Shown here: positions 16,446 through 25,749 of the stretch, piece after piece
How the letters are laid out: the number at the start of each line of letters is the position of its first letter
Position numbering within the stretch: the first letter of the stretch is position 1
Source: Enterobacter sp. RHBSTW-00175
GTDB lineage: Bacteria > Pseudomonadota > Gammaproteobacteria > Enterobacterales > Enterobacteriaceae
Direction: 5' to 3'
NCBI RefSeq assembly: GCF_013927005.1
Contig: NZ_CP055930.1
Span: 2,790,001-2,854,000, forward strand
Length of the DNA stretch: 64,000 bases
The notes under the pieces: model-generated
Database searches by the model: none
What the model was told of the DNA's origin: nothing
The model's input: only the letters and a program-made list of their open reading frames with translations
Position numbers and translations under genes: made by a program

Positions 16446-17715
16446 ACAGATGCAGTACCGTCGGGATTTGCGGGAGCAAAAACAGAATCAAACCAATGGT
16501 CCCGCCTACCAGCGTGCCGTTGACGCGGATGAACTGCAAATCTTTGCCGATATTCAGCTCTATCTGGCGTGACATATCTTCGGCGTCCCAGCTTTTTACC
16601 GTGTCGCTGATGTGGCGGGTGAGAAACGCGGCAAAGTCCGGCGCAACACGGTGTGCCGCCTGTTCCAGATGCTCGTTAAGCGAAGCCTGTAAGCTGGCAT
16701 CCGCCATCAGCGTTTCGCCAAACCACAGCCCGGCGTTGGCGATGCGTTGCTTCACGCGTGAGTCTTCGCTTTGCATATCTGTCTTCAGCCACTGGCGCAG
16801 GTCGGCCCACATCTCCCCAAGATAACGGTTAAACGCCTCGTCATTTTTCAGGTAATGCTTGATGTTACCGGCTCTGGCGGCCATCTCCGGATCGTTTTTC
16901 AGGTTGTCGATAAGCTTTAGCGTGGCCCTGTCGAACGCCTGGCGGATCTGGTGGGTACGATCGTGGCTGATATCGTCCAGCAGGGTATTCACCGCGTTAG
17001 AGATCATCTCTGCGCTCTGCTCCCCCAGCCATTCGGTTGGCAACACCATCGCTTTGCGCGGGTGTTCCGTCTCAAGCCAGTGAACAACCTGTGTGGCGAT
17101 AAATTCCCGTGAACTTTCACGCTGAATCAGCGTAATCAGTCGATTGATGATGGCATCCAGCAGCACCTGATGGCGGTTGTTTCTGGTCATGCTCTCGAGG
17201 ATGACGGCGCTGGTTTCGGTGAAATCCACCTTATCGATGGCCTTATGTACGGCGCGCTTTAGCAGGCGCTGGATGCGTCCGTCGTCGGTGAGTTCGAGGA
17301 ACCCGCTCATCACCTGAATCAGATGCTGCCCCACGCGCCTGGCGTTGTCGGGCTGGCTGAACCAGCCGCCAATCATTTTGGCCGGTTCATAGCGGCGGAT
17401 CAGCGCCACCAGGGACTGCGTATCGAGAAACTTCTCCTGTACGAACAGGCCGAGATTGTCGCCGATCCGGTCTTTATTACGCGGGATAATCGCCGTATGG
17501 CGCGAAATAAACGGGACCGGCACGCGGCGAAACAGGGCGACCACCGCAAACCAGTCCGCCAGCGCGCCAACCATTGCCGCCTCGGCAATGGCCTTCACAC
17601 CCCGCACCCAGAAGGTCTGAGGCAGGAAGAGCGTCGCGATAAATGCTGCGCCGGCAATCAGCAGCAGCGACAGCGCCAGCAGCTTGGCGCGCTTGAGTTC
17701 AGTCTGTTTTTCCAT
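16444..17715 (-). CDS. yjiN: DUF445 membrane protein YjiN
   Basis: This is a 423-residue DUF445 family protein. The start at 17715 ([20 protein letters not shown]) is chosen by similarity to E. coli YjiN. No good ribosome binding site precedes it, and the frame is open upstream to 17751. There are two hydrophobic segments near the N-terminus (about 11-33 and 40-65, [21 protein letters not shown]) and one at the C-terminus (about 400-420, [15 protein letters not shown]). A long, charged, helical middle lies between them. YjiN is an inner-membrane protein of unknown function. Its presence here supports the E. coli-like backbone order. Confidence 0.87.
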   Translation of the reverse strand: MEKQTELKRAKLLALSLLLIAGAAFIATLFLPQTFWVRGVKAIAEAAMVGALADWFAVVALFRRVPVPFISRHTAIIPRNKDRIGDNLGLFVQEKFLDTQSLVALIRRYEPAKMIGGWFSQPDNARRVGQHLIQVMSGFLELTDDGRIQRLLKRAVHKAIDKVDFTETSAVILESMTRNNRHQVLLDAIINRLITLIQRESSREFIATQVVHWLETEHPRKAMVLPTEWLGEQSAEMISNAVNTLLDDISHDRTHQIRQAFDRATLKLIDNLKNDPEMAARAGNIKHYLKNDEAFNRYLGEMWADLRQWLKTDMQSEDSRVKQRIANAGLWFGETLMADASLQASLNEHLEQAAHRVAPDFAAFLTRHISDTVKSWDAEDMSRQIELNIGKDLQFIRVNGTLVGGTIGLILFLLPQIPTVLHL

Positions 17716-17843
17716 GGGGTAAGGATAGAGGCAAGCGGGGGGAAGATGCAAAGTGGGTGAAACATCATCTTATTTGCGATTCTGGAATACGGCTTCAGGA
17801 ACGGGAGTGTACCGAGGGAAGTTTCGTTTAATTTTCCATCGTT

Positions 17844-17869
17844 TTGTATATTCTTTTTTGTATATACAA
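17844..17869. promoter_or_regulatory. Candidate operator/promoter of the brnTA pair
   Basis: TTGTATAT at 17844-17851 and ATATACAA at 17862-17869 form a perfect 8-base inverted repeat with a 10-base spacer. It lies 18-43 bases before the brnT start. BrnA antitoxins autoregulate by binding dyads of this kind; the assignment is an inference. Confidence 0.5.
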
Positions 17870-17886
17870 TCAGGGAAGGTTACACT

Positions 17887-18174
17887 ATGCCTACGGAGTT
17901 TGAATGGAATAGCAGCAAGGCGAAAAGCAACCTGTAAAAGCACGGGATCCGTTTTGAAGAGGCGGTTTTGGTTTTTGACGATCCCTGCCATTTGTCTTTG
18001 CAGGAGCGTTATGAGAACGGCGAGTTTCGCTGGCAAACAATCGGACTTGTGCATGGCATCATTGTTATTCTGGTTGCGCACACGATCCGTTTTGAAAGCG
18101 GGAATGAAATCATTCGTATCATCAGCGCACGTAAGGCAGACCGTAAAGAAAGGAGCCGTTATGAGCATTGTTAA
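17887..18174 (+). pseudogene. brnT: BrnT-type toxin with an in-frame stop
   Basis: Read through, the frame gives a 95-codon BrnT ribonuclease: EFEWNSSKAKSNL, then KHGIRFEEAVLVFDDP and later IIRIISARKADRKER. The KHGI-FEEA and RIISARKA motifs are the family hallmarks. Codon 17 is TAA (17935-17937), exactly where family members have Arg or Lys before KHG. This one-codon change splits the gene. A TTG at 17968 could restart translation, but it would drop the first 27 residues, including part of the catalytic fold. The toxin is most likely dead. The antitoxin gene overlaps the 3' end and is intact. Confidence 0.8.
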
Positions 18175-18463
18175 ACATAAACGCGGTAGTGCTGCTGAAG
18201 TTAGCGTTCATCGCGAGGCCGAACTTCACGCGTTAGCGGAAAAACCCGACACGGAAATTGACTATAGCGATATTCCGGCAACGGATGGGGCGCTGTGGAA
18301 CGACGCGGTGCGCGGCAAGTTCTATCGACCGTTAAAAACCCAGGCGTCTGTGCGTATCGATGCAGATGTTATGGAATGGCTTAAACGCCCGGGAAAAGGG
18401 TATCAGACGCGACTCAACGCTATTTTACGCGAGGCGATGCTGCGCGATCAGAACAAAAAATAG
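18161..18463 (+). CDS. brnA: BrnA-type antitoxin
   Basis: This is a 100-residue protein, preceded by AAAGGAGC. The C-terminal half has the ribbon-helix-helix stretch QASVRIDADVMEWLK, then GKGYQTRLNAILREAM, which is the BrnA signature. BrnA binds and neutralises BrnT and represses the operon. The start lies 14 bases inside the brnT frame, as usual for the pair. With the toxin frame broken, this antitoxin may persist as a DNA-binding regulator or protect against related toxins. Confidence 0.88.
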   Translation: MSIVKHKRGSAAEVSVHREAELHALAEKPDTEIDYSDIPATDGALWNDAVRGKFYRPLKTQASVRIDADVMEWLKRPGKGYQTRLNAILREAMLRDQNKK

Positions 18464-18498
18464 CGCTTAACGGGCAGCGCCAATGGCTGCCCATTCGC

Positions 18499-19137
18499 TC
18501 AGAAGGTGCTTCCCAGTAATCGCCATAGCACCCATCCGCCAAATACCATCAGCACTCCACCCGCGACACGCTCGATAATCCAGACCGAGTGGCTTAACCT
18601 CTCCTGCACGGCGGGAAGCCCGATCAGTGACACCACGGCTAAGTCCCACACCAGCACAACCATCACCATCCAGATGCCGCTCACCGATTGCTGTAGCAAA
18701 GTTACGTCCGGCCCCAGCAACGCCGTCATTAAGGCCAGGTAAAACAGGGCATTTTTCGGGTTCAGCAAGGCGGAGCCAAGCCCGAGTAGGATCTGTTTGC
18801 GCCATGTGGGGATGTGCGGGTTTGTTTCTGTTAGCGAAAGCGGCTGCGATGTGCTGCGCACCAGCTGCGCACCTATCCACAGCAGGTAGAGCGCTCCGCA
18901 AAGCTCGATAAGCGTAAACAGCCACGTAAACTGGCGCAGCGCGCTCCAGCCGATAATCACCAGCAGGATGTACACCCCGTTGCCTGCGGCGATGCCGAGG
19001 CACAGTCCAGAGCTGCCGCGCAGGCGGTAGCGTGCGGCGTAGCCTACCAGCAGGAAAAAATCCGGCCCCGGGCTTAACAGGGCGACAAAATGTGCCAGCG
19101 CCAGGGCGAGAAATGCGGAGGGGAAGAACAGCTCCAT
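18499..19137 (-). CDS. LysE/RhtB family amino-acid exporter
   Basis: This is a 212-residue inner-membrane protein with six hydrophobic segments. It carries the family signature near the N-terminus (ALAHFVALLSPGPDFFLLVG) and the LNPKNALFYLALM motif at about 120-135. These proteins export amino acids or related small metabolites by proton exchange. It lies 47 bases downstream of an AraC-type regulator gene in the same direction, a frequent pairing. The substrate is unknown. Confidence 0.88.
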   Translation of the reverse strand: MELFFPSAFLALALAHFVALLSPGPDFFLLVGYAARYRLRGSSGLCLGIAAGNGVYILLVIIGWSALRQFTWLFTLIELCGALYLLWIGAQLVRSTSQPLSLTETNPHIPTWRKQILLGLGSALLNPKNALFYLALMTALLGPDVTLLQQSVSGIWMVMVVLVWDLAVVSLIGLPAVQERLSHSVWIIERVAGGVLMVFGGWVLWRLLGSTF

Positions 19138-19184
19138 AGTGACCTCATCATAAAAACAGAGGTCAGGTTACGGCTACCCAGAAC

Positions 19185-19928
19185 CTATTTCTTGTCTGAT
19201 ATTGATCGGCCCGTTGCGTACTGGCGAGGTGTGGCCGCCGTATAGCTCACGAAGGTTTTGTGGAAATGGCTCTGATCGGCAAAACCGCTCTGGTAGCCAA
19301 CGTCCGCAATATCATCTCCGGCACGCAGCCTCGCTTTGGCGTACTCCACGCGTGAGATGTTGAGAAAACTGCCAGGCGTTAAGCCAGTATCTTGCTTAAA
19401 AGAGCGGATCAATGTCTCTTTACGCAAGGAAAATTGCTGCGCCAGTACGTCCAGCGAGGGCGGGGTGGCAAGGTCAGACAGCAACGCCTGCTGGAGTAAC
19501 TGGCTGGTGGGTCGCAGTACGTGTTTGTCTTCGTCGCACCGGGGGAGAGCAGAAAGCAGTGCATTAAGCGCAGAGGGCGTCATATTTTCAACAATATCAA
19601 GATAATGCGCAAACAGTGATTCATCGCGGATAACCTGCAGCGCGAGAGGCAAATCGGTGTCGATATAGAGCATATGGTAGCTGCGCGGTTGATCTGCCAC
19701 TGGGTTACAGCTGTGTGGTACGTAGGCCGGGATCACCACGATGTCGCCAGCCTCCAGAAGGTACTCTTGTCCATTACATACGCAGTGCGTCTTCCCTTCC
19801 ACAATGGCGCCGACTGAGAGCTGAACATGGCTGTGGCGTTTATATGCCTGCCTACTGTGCCATGTGCTGCGCAGCTCTACACCCGGTTGCCGGGAAAAGG
19901 TCTGGTGAATATGGCGCGGTGTTGTCAT
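19185..19928 (-). CDS. AraC-family regulator with cupin domain
   Basis: This is a 247-residue regulator. Residues about 1-110 form a cupin-like sensor (HSHVQLSVGAIVEG, LEAGDIVVIPAYVPHSCNP). Residues about 155-240 hold the two AraC helix-turn-helix units (LDVLAQQFSLRKETLIRSFK, then IADVGYQSGFADQSHFHKTF). It precedes and probably controls the LysE-type exporter gene, as many such AraC-LysE pairs do. The effector would be an amino acid or similar compound; this is an inference. Confidence 0.87.
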   Translation of the reverse strand: MTTPRHIHQTFSRQPGVELRSTWHSRQAYKRHSHVQLSVGAIVEGKTHCVCNGQEYLLEAGDIVVIPAYVPHSCNPVADQPRSYHMLYIDTDLPLALQVIRDESLFAHYLDIVENMTPSALNALLSALPRCDEDKHVLRPTSQLLQQALLSDLATPPSLDVLAQQFSLRKETLIRSFKQDTGLTPGSFLNISRVEYAKARLRAGDDIADVGYQSGFADQSHFHKTFVSYTAATPRQYATGRSISDKK

Positions 19929-20064
19929 TGGTCTGTCCTGACTTCGTTTTATTTTTTATAGCACAGCTGAATGCAGAGTCGGAGATCAGGATGGCGAGAA
20001 AGCGATTTGTTTTATGTCACTTTTAACATTAATCGTATCAATAATTGGCTGGACGAGCGTTAAT

Positions 20065-20093
20065 AAAAAACCTGCCATCTGGCAGGTTTTTTT
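20065..20093 (-). terminator. Rho-independent terminator of yfaZ
   Basis: AAAAAACCTGCC-ATCT-GGCAGGTTTTTTT is a symmetric stem flanked by A and T runs. It lies 15 bases after the yfaZ stop on the minus strand and could also act from the other side. Confidence 0.88.
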
Positions 20094-20107
20094 GAACTCA
20101 AGAAGAC

Positions 20108-20653
20108 TTAGAAGCTCACGCCGCCGCCAACATAGGCACCGTCGATCAGGGTGTGGTTTGGGCGACCGTCTTTGCCATCAACGCTCACATGGCGGTAACC
20201 GACTTTCAGCGTCACGGGTTTGATCGGCGTCCAGCTTACGCCGCCGTTTGCTTCCACGTAGTTTTTCACGCTGTTGTTCAGGCCGTCTGGTGCCACATAG
20301 CCTTCACCAAACACATTAATGCTGTCGGTCAGGGCAACGCTCACGCCACCACCGATAGGGAAGGCCACGCCGTTATCGCCTTTTTTCGGGCCAACGTAGA
20401 GGGCTTTCGCACCTGCGTTCAGCATCACCGGGCCAACTTCGAAATTGTAACCTGCACCCACGCCACCGGTCGTGGTGCCGTCATCGGTATTTTTCAGCCA
20501 ACTGCCTTCGGTGTACAGACCAGAGGTCGATTTGCCCATTTCAACATTCAGGTTAGTGAAGTTTTTACCCTGCTCAATACTCCCGCCCATTGCCAGTGCG
20601 GAACCCGACACAACAGTCAGAGCAGAAAGGATAAGAACGTTAAGCTTTTTCAT
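20108..20653 (-). CDS. yfaZ: YfaZ-type outer-membrane protein
   Basis: This is a 181-residue protein with a signal peptide (residues 1-21, ending in SALA) and a beta-rich body with alternating strands. It ends in aromatic Phe (AYVGGGVSF), the usual signal for outer-membrane barrel insertion. The pattern and length match the YfaZ family. GAGGAAAC precedes the start. The function is unknown. In E. coli yfaZ lies elsewhere on the chromosome, so its place beside yjiA is specific to this lineage. Confidence 0.78.
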   Translation of the reverse strand: MKKLNVLILSALTVVSGSALAMGGSIEQGKNFTNLNVEMGKSTSGLYTEGSWLKNTDDGTTTGGVGAGYNFEVGPVMLNAGAKALYVGPKKGDNGVAFPIGGGVSVALTDSINVFGEGYVAPDGLNNSVKNYVEANGGVSWTPIKPVTLKVGYRHVSVDGKDGRPNHTLIDGAYVGGGVSF

Positions 20654-21041
20654 GAGTGTTTCCTCGTCATCAAATTAATCTGAGGACACCTTAACAAGCG
20701 ATGTTTATGACTGCAAATGTGAGGCGGTTCGCAATTTTATGCTTATTTTGTTAATGGATTTATCTTTTAGTGTTGGTTAAAGGTTGGTTTACCGCGGCGT
20801 CAATACGTATTGTTTTGGAGTTTAGAAAAAGTTTAATTTTCTATCTAAACAGACGTTGAACAGGCAAGGGATATTGGTTTGGTATGAATTAATTGCGCTT
20901 CTTATAATTTCCAATAATGTTTCTGTCGTTATGGATGAATACCTAAATTTACATTTTAATGTTTAATTTATACGCAGTTCGGCGCTTATAGACGCTCCCG
21001 TTAACCCTTTTCTTCGAGGAGAGGATTAACGGGATGGGGCG
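20654..21041. other. Gene-free stretch upstream of yfaZ
   Basis: These 388 bases hold no convincing reading frame. The part next to yfaZ must contain its promoter, but I could not fix clear -35/-10 boxes. The central part is A+T-rich. CCCGTTAA at 20997-21004 and TTAACGGG at 21026-21033 can pair and may form a hairpin after yjiA, without a U tract on the yjiA strand. Confidence 0.5.
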
Positions 21042-21995
21042 CTACTTACGTAACCCCGCAAACGCCGCCCGGATCTCATCTTCCGGCAGCGCCAGGCCAA
21101 TAAACACCATCACGCTCCGTGGTGCTTCATCACCCCAGGGTCTGTCCCAGTCGGCGCTGTACAGGCGCTGCACGCCCTGGAACAGCAGGCGGTTTGGCTC
21201 GCCGTCTATCCACAACATCCCTTTGTAGCGCAGCAGCTTGTCGGCGAACGACAACAGCAGGTTTTCCATTACGCGGGACACGTCGCTGATATCCACCGGG
21301 TAATCCAGCTCGACCACAATCGACGACACATCGTTTTGCTTGTCGGCCATAAAGTGAAAGCGCGGCTTCGAGGTGACGTTCTCTTCCAGCATAAAACCGT
21401 TGGTGTTGAACAGCTGAGACAGGTCGATATCGCCGTGGGTCACGGTATAAACCGGTGCGCGTGAGTTAATGCGTGCCAGGCGTTCGCGCAGCTTTTCGCT
21501 GTCGCCCGCCACATCGGTTTTGGTCAGCAGGATGCGGTCGGCGTAGCCCACCTGAGACTGGGCGATGGTGAACTGGTTCATCTGTTCGTCGGCGTGTACC
21601 GCATCAACCAGCGCAATCACGCCGTCCAGCAGGTAGCGCTGGCAGAGGATTTCATGAGAGAAAAAGGTCTGAATAATCGGGCCGGGATCGGCCATGCCGG
21701 TGCATTCAATCACCAGGCGGTCGAAGTCGATCTCCCCGCGATCTCGGCTGTCGAGCAGATCGAGAAGAGCGTCTTCTAATTCATTAGAGCGGGTACAGCA
21801 GATGCAGCCGTTGGTCAGGGTTTTGATCTGCGTGGCGCGATCGCCAATCAGCTGGTCGTCTACCGAGACTTCGCCGAATTCGTTTTCGATAACGGCGATT
21901 TTGAAGCCGTGCTGTTCGTTCAGAATATGGCGCAGCAGGGTGGTTTTACCTGCGCCGAGAAAACCGGTCAGCAGGGTGACGGCAATCGGGGTCAT
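21042..21995 (-). CDS. yjiA: COG0523 (CobW-type) GTPase YjiA
   Basis: This is a 317-residue GTPase. The start at 21995 (MTPIAVTLLTGFLGAGKTT) is supported by AAAGGAGAG upstream and the known family N-terminus. Visible are the P-loop GAGKTT, the metal-binding CICC motif at about 64-67 (NGCICC) and the LTKTDV nucleotide motif. This family acts in metal handling or insertion; E. coli YjiA hydrolyses GTP and binds zinc, cobalt and nickel. It follows yjiX by 10 bases in the yjiX-yjiA-btsT block conserved in enteric bacteria. Confidence 0.92.
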   Translation of the reverse strand: MTPIAVTLLTGFLGAGKTTLLRHILNEQHGFKIAVIENEFGEVSVDDQLIGDRATQIKTLTNGCICCTRSNELEDALLDLLDSRDRGEIDFDRLVIECTGMADPGPIIQTFFSHEILCQRYLLDGVIALVDAVHADEQMNQFTIAQSQVGYADRILLTKTDVAGDSEKLRERLARINSRAPVYTVTHGDIDLSQLFNTNGFMLEENVTSKPRFHFMADKQNDVSSIVVELDYPVDISDVSRVMENLLLSFADKLLRYKGMLWIDGEPNRLLFQGVQRLYSADWDRPWGDEAPRSVMVFIGLALPEDEIRAAFAGLRK

Positions 21996-22005
21996 GGTCT
22001 CTCCT

Positions 22006-22209
22006 TTAGCAGCAGCGTACGCCGCCTTCTCCACTTCCGCCGTAGCGTGCTTCCTGACGCTCGCGGAAGAATTCGGTGTAGGTCATGTACGGCTTATCCG
22101 GGTGATTGGTCTTCATATGCTCAACGTAGTTGTCATAGTCCGGGATGCCAATCAGCATTTTCGCCGCCTGACCAAGGTATTTTTTCGCTTCGCCTAAGTT
22201 ACCAAACAT
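22006..22209 (-). CDS. yjiX: YbdD/YjiX family small protein
   Basis: This is a 67-residue protein with the family pattern [20 protein letters not shown] and [15 protein letters not shown]. YbdD/YjiX proteins are always found next to CstA/BtsT pyruvate-uptake transporters, as here. They appear to be needed for full transport activity. It lies between btsT and yjiA in the same direction. The C-terminus ends in a Cys pair. Confidence 0.92.
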   Translation of the reverse strand: MFGNLGEAKKYLGQAAKMLIGIPDYDNYVEHMKTNHPDKPYMTYTEFFRERQEARYGGSGEGGVRCC

Positions 22210-22261
22210 TGTGGTTTCCAGATAGAAAAAGCCCGACGAGGGGGCCGCCGGGCCTTGTTTC

Positions 22262-22297
22262 CCCTCACCCCAACCCTCTCCTAAAGGGAGAGGGGGA
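22262..22297. repeat. CCCTCTCC hairpin repeat after btsT
   Basis: CCCTCACCCCAACCCTCTCC, then TAAAGGGAGAGGG, is a unit that recurs at 27983-28016, inverted at 28026-28059, and in shortened form at 60105-60126. It folds into a GC-rich hairpin 11-14 bases after the btsT stop and may act as a terminator or mRNA stabiliser. Confidence 0.7.
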
Positions 22298-22307
22298 GGA
22301 TTGCGGA

Positions 22308-24461
22308 TTAATGGTGTGAAGAAGTCTTCACGCCACCTTCAGGAACCGGTACATACGGGGTTTCTTTATCCGTACGACCACTCGCGTTACGCACATTCAT
22401 CCAGGTTTTGATGCCGTAGAAGATGATGCTGTACACCACCACCAGGAACAGAATGCTCAGGCCTGCGTTGGTGTAGTTATTCACCACGATATGGTTCATG
22501 TTGGCAATCTGCTGCGCGGTCAGGTCCGCGCCGCCTGCGGCAATCTTCGCTTTGTACTGGTTAGCCATGAAGAAGAAGCCTTCCAGCTGCGGGTTGGCGC
22601 TGAACAGTTTCAGGCCAAGCGCCCAGGTGGTGCAGAGCAGCAGCCACAGCGCAGGTACCACGGTCACCCAGATGTATTTGGTGCGTTTCATTTTCACCAG
22701 GACAACGGTACCCAGCACCAGGGCAACAGCCGCCAGCATCTGGTTAGAGATACCGAACAGCGGCCACAGGCTCTTCACGCCGCCCAGCGGGTCGACAACG
22801 CCCTGATACAGCAGGTAACCCCACAGACCAACACAGCCCGCAGTACCCAGCACGCCTGCCACCAGAGAGTCGGTTTTCTTCAGGAAAGGCACGAAGTTGC
22901 CGAGCAGGTCTTGCAGCATAAAGCGGCCAGCACGGGTACCGGCGTCCAGCGCGGTCAGGATGAACAGCGCTTCAAACAGAATACCGAAGTGGTACCAGAA
23001 GCCCATGTCCGCCCACGGCAGCACTTTGTGGAACACGTGGGCGATACCCACAGCCAGCGTCGGTGCGCCACCCGCACGGTTCAGAACCGACGGTTCGCCG
23101 ATGTCCTTCGCCGTCTGCATGATCTGCTCAGGTGAAATCACAAAGCCCCAGGAGCTGACGGTTGCCGCAGCGTGTGCGCTCGCATCTTTCAGCTGCGCCA
23201 TGATCAGCGCCGCGTTGTCACCGCCCATCTCGTGCAGGTTTGGCATGGTGATGCCCAGACCGGCTGGTGGGGTGTTCATCGCGAAGTACAGACCTGGCTC
23301 AATAATGGACGCTGCCACCAGAGCCATGATCGCCACGAAGGATTCCATCAACATGGCACCGTAACCAATCAGACGCGCGTCTTTCTCGTTCGCCAGCAGC
23401 TTCGGTGTGGTACCGGAGGCAATCAGCGCGTGGAAGCCAGATACAGCGCCACAGGCGATGGTGATGAACAGGAACGGGAACAGTGCGCCTTTCCACAGTG
23501 GGCCAGTACCGTCGATGTACTGCGTTACTGCTGGCATTTTCAGATCCGGGTTAATCACCAGGATACCGATCGCCAGACCGACGATCACGCCGATTTTCAG
23601 GAAGGTCGCCAGGTAGTCACGCGGTGCCAGAATCAACCAGACCGGCAGCAGGGCTGAGACGAACGCATAACCGATCAGCGCGAAGGTGATGGTGGTGTCC
23701 TTGAAGGTCAGCGCCGGGCCCCAGTACGGGTCGTGTGCAATCACGCCACCGAAGTAGATGGACGCCACCAACAGCACAATACCAATCACCGACACTTCGC
23801 CCACACGTCCTGGGCGCAGGAAGCGCATGTAGATACCCATGAACAGCGCAATCGGCACGGTAGAGCAGACGGTGAAGACACCCCACGGGCTTTCGGCCAG
23901 TGCTTTCACCACGATTAACGCCAGCACCGCAAGGATGATGATCATAATCAGGAAGCAGCCGAACAGGGCGATAGTCCCCGGCACGCGGCCCATCTCTTCT
24001 TTGACCATCTCACCCAGAGAGGCACCGTTACGGCGAGAAGAGATAAACAGCACCATAAAGTCCTGCACTGCACCCGCCAGCACCACGCCTGCGAGCAGCC
24101 ACAGGGTACCTGGCAGGTAACCCATCTGTGCCGCCAGTACCGGGCCGACCAGCGGACCTGCACCCGCAATCGCGGCAAAGTGGTGGCCAAACAGCACGTA
24201 GCGGTTGGTTGGCACGTAGTTCAGGCCGTCATTGTTGATGACCGCCGGCGTGGAACGCGTCGGGTCAAGCTTCATGACCTTTTGCGCGATATAAAGACTG
24301 TAGTAGCGATAAGCCACAAGGTAGACGGAAACAGACGCGACCACGATCCACAGGGCGCTTACGTGTTCGCCCCGGCGTAATGCGACAACCGCCAGACAGA
24401 AAGCGCCGAGGATCCCGAGTAAGGCCCAGGGCACGTGCTTCAGTAGTTTTTTAGTATCCAT
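22308..24461 (-). CDS. btsT: Pyruvate/proton symporter BtsT
   Basis: This is a 717-residue CstA-family membrane protein with about 16-18 membrane segments. Family stretches include [20 protein letters not shown] near the N-terminus and [17 protein letters not shown] in the middle. E. coli BtsT (formerly YjiY) imports pyruvate and is induced by the BtsS/BtsR two-component system when pyruvate is present; CRP also acts on it. The upstream region has direct repeats matching the BtsR motif and a CRP-like site. yjiX and yjiA follow. The length and C-terminus match the E. coli protein. Confidence 0.93.
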   Translation of the reverse strand: MDTKKLLKHVPWALLGILGAFCLAVVALRRGEHVSALWIVVASVSVYLVAYRYYSLYIAQKVMKLDPTRSTPAVINNDGLNYVPTNRYVLFGHHFAAIAGAGPLVGPVLAAQMGYLPGTLWLLAGVVLAGAVQDFMVLFISSRRNGASLGEMVKEEMGRVPGTIALFGCFLIMIIILAVLALIVVKALAESPWGVFTVCSTVPIALFMGIYMRFLRPGRVGEVSVIGIVLLVASIYFGGVIAHDPYWGPALTFKDTTITFALIGYAFVSALLPVWLILAPRDYLATFLKIGVIVGLAIGILVINPDLKMPAVTQYIDGTGPLWKGALFPFLFITIACGAVSGFHALIASGTTPKLLANEKDARLIGYGAMLMESFVAIMALVAASIIEPGLYFAMNTPPAGLGITMPNLHEMGGDNAALIMAQLKDASAHAAATVSSWGFVISPEQIMQTAKDIGEPSVLNRAGGAPTLAVGIAHVFHKVLPWADMGFWYHFGILFEALFILTALDAGTRAGRFMLQDLLGNFVPFLKKTDSLVAGVLGTAGCVGLWGYLLYQGVVDPLGGVKSLWPLFGISNQMLAAVALVLGTVVLVKMKRTKYIWVTVVPALWLLLCTTWALGLKLFSANPQLEGFFFMANQYKAKIAAGGADLTAQQIANMNHIVVNNYTNAGLSILFLVVVYSIIFYGIKTWMNVRNASGRTDKETPYVPVPEGGVKTSSHH

Positions 24462-24577
24462 AATAGACCTGGTTTTTTATGTAAAGAAAAAAGGGTCAGG
24501 GTTCGTTGTGTGGAGGTATTGATTAATGCTGGTGGGATCGTGCCAGATCGTTACACATGTAAAGGAAGGTAAATGGG

Positions 24578-24626
24578 CGAGTGGTTGTAAGTCGTGGGTA
24601 AGCGGTCAAAGATGCGGGCGAGTGGT
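24578..24626 (-). promoter_or_regulatory. BtsR binding repeats upstream of btsT
   Basis: On the minus strand ACCGCTTA (24606-24599) and ACCACTCG (24585-24578) are direct repeats with a 13-base spacer. The known BtsR target is ACC(G/A)CT(C/T)A repeated with a 13-base spacer; the second copy here has G for the final A. A third copy, ACCACTCG at 24626-24619, lies 12 bases further upstream. Confidence 0.72.
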
Positions 24627-24654
24627 TCAGACTCGCCGCAGGCGGTAAAAATTA

Positions 24655-24670
24655 TGTGATTCAGATCACT
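24655..24670. promoter_or_regulatory. Candidate CRP site upstream of btsT
   Basis: TGTGA-ttcaga-TCACT matches the CRP consensus except for the last base. It is about 200 bases before the btsT start and overlaps the 3' end of the WYL regulator gene. CRP control of btsT is established in E. coli. Confidence 0.6.
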
Positions 24671-25568
24671 ACGTTAGCGTCTCTGGCTCCTGGGTCAGGT
24701 AGCCTTCCAGCGTATCCAGAAGCTTATCTTTCAGCCATTGCGGCTCCAGAACCCGAATATCGGGCAGCCAGTAGAAAATCAGCGGCAGGATCTGATTCTC
24801 GTGCGCAGCCTTGCAACGAAGCGTTGTGCCGCTGTGTTGTTCGGCAATCAGCTCCTGTTCTGGCAGTAAATTCCGGCGTCTGAAGTAGTGTGAAATATTA
24901 TTGTTTATGAATATTTTCACCTCGAAAGTATTTTCCGATACCCAGGGGCCAGGGTTTTTTTCCAGCAGTGCAAGGGTGCTTTCTTCAGGGGTAAATGTGA
25001 CGTTCTGAATATCAAACCAGCTTATCTGGCTTAGCGAAAAGGATTTCAGTCGGCTATTTTCGGTGGCTTGTAAATACCATATATTCTTTTTGTTAATGAG
25101 TTTGTAGGGGTTAATTTGACGTGTTTTACCTTTATAAACGATCTGGCAAACATTACAATTTTTAATCGATTTCTCAATATTGGGTAAATGGCGACGAATA
25201 TCCGTTTGCACGGTATGTTCTGCATTGTTGCCCAAAATGAGAATATGATTGTCATCCACGCGGGTTTCGAGCTGTTGCCAAAAATCAGCATTTCGCTCAG
25301 GAAAAAAATTATCAGCATTCAGGAAGTTAGCAATGGTGTGGTGCAGCCCCTGCCCGGAGGGCGCTTGCGGGGAGTGGATCAGTCGATATTGCCCATTACC
25401 GGTGTGCTCAACAATGGGTGAGAGTGCATTCAAATCACGATACACGGTGCGCTCAGTAATTTTAAATTTATCCATCAGCGCACTTCGGTTTACCACACCG
25501 TTTAAATGTAGCTCTACCAGAATATCGACCAGACGTTCAGCCGAGCGGCTCCGCGTCGCATTAGCCAT
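24669..25568 (-). CDS. WYL-domain transcription regulator
   Basis: This is a 299-residue protein. The N-terminal DeoR-like winged helix (residues 5-60: RLVDILVELHLNGVV, then KITERTVYRDLNAL) is followed by a WYL-type ligand domain (KINPYKL-like stretch QINPYKLINKKNIWYLQA) and a C-terminal WCX-like part. WYL regulators sense nucleotides or oligonucleotides in several systems, but many are orphan. It stands between hpaC and btsT in the same direction, with a 181-base gap before it, so it has its own promoter. Its codon use and A+T-rich middle differ from the flanking GC-rich hpa genes. The target is unknown. Confidence 0.82.
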   Translation of the reverse strand: MANATRSRSAERLVDILVELHLNGVVNRSALMDKFKITERTVYRDLNALSPIVEHTGNGQYRLIHSPQAPSGQGLHHTIANFLNADNFFPERNADFWQQLETRVDDNHILILGNNAEHTVQTDIRRHLPNIEKSIKNCNVCQIVYKGKTRQINPYKLINKKNIWYLQATENSRLKSFSLSQISWFDIQNVTFTPEESTLALLEKNPGPWVSENTFEVKIFINNNISHYFRRRNLLPEQELIAEQHSGTTLRCKAAHENQILPLIFYWLPDIRVLEPQWLKDKLLDTLEGYLTQEPETLT

Positions 25569-25714
25569 AAGGTATTCCTGTTAATTTAATGGATTTACGC
25601 TGAATTATGCGGACGGCACTGACACGGGATGTCAGTATTCAGGCGCAGTAAATTTCTCTTATGGTTATATAACGGCGTGATTTAGCGGAAACCTTAATAT
25701 TTTTTGCGGGAAGC

Positions 25715-25741
25715 CGCGCTGGCCGGGGGATAGCCAGCGCG
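25715..25741. terminator. Hairpin after hpaC
   Basis: CGCGCTGGC and GCCAGCGCG form a 9-base stem around a 9-base loop. It lies 9 bases after the hpaC stop on the minus strand. No U tract follows, so termination is possible but not certain. Confidence 0.5.
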
Positions 25742-25749
25742 TAGAGGGG

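Noticed and set aside
17935..17937. Recoding (selenocysteine or readthrough) of the brnT stop
   Set aside because: The stop is TAA, which is not used for selenocysteine, and no recoding element was seen. A plain nonsense mutation is simpler.
20997..21033. Inverted repeat after yjiA as a terminator
   Set aside because: The 8-base arms are separated by 21 bases and no U tract follows on the yjiA strand, so it is mentioned only within the gene-free stretch.
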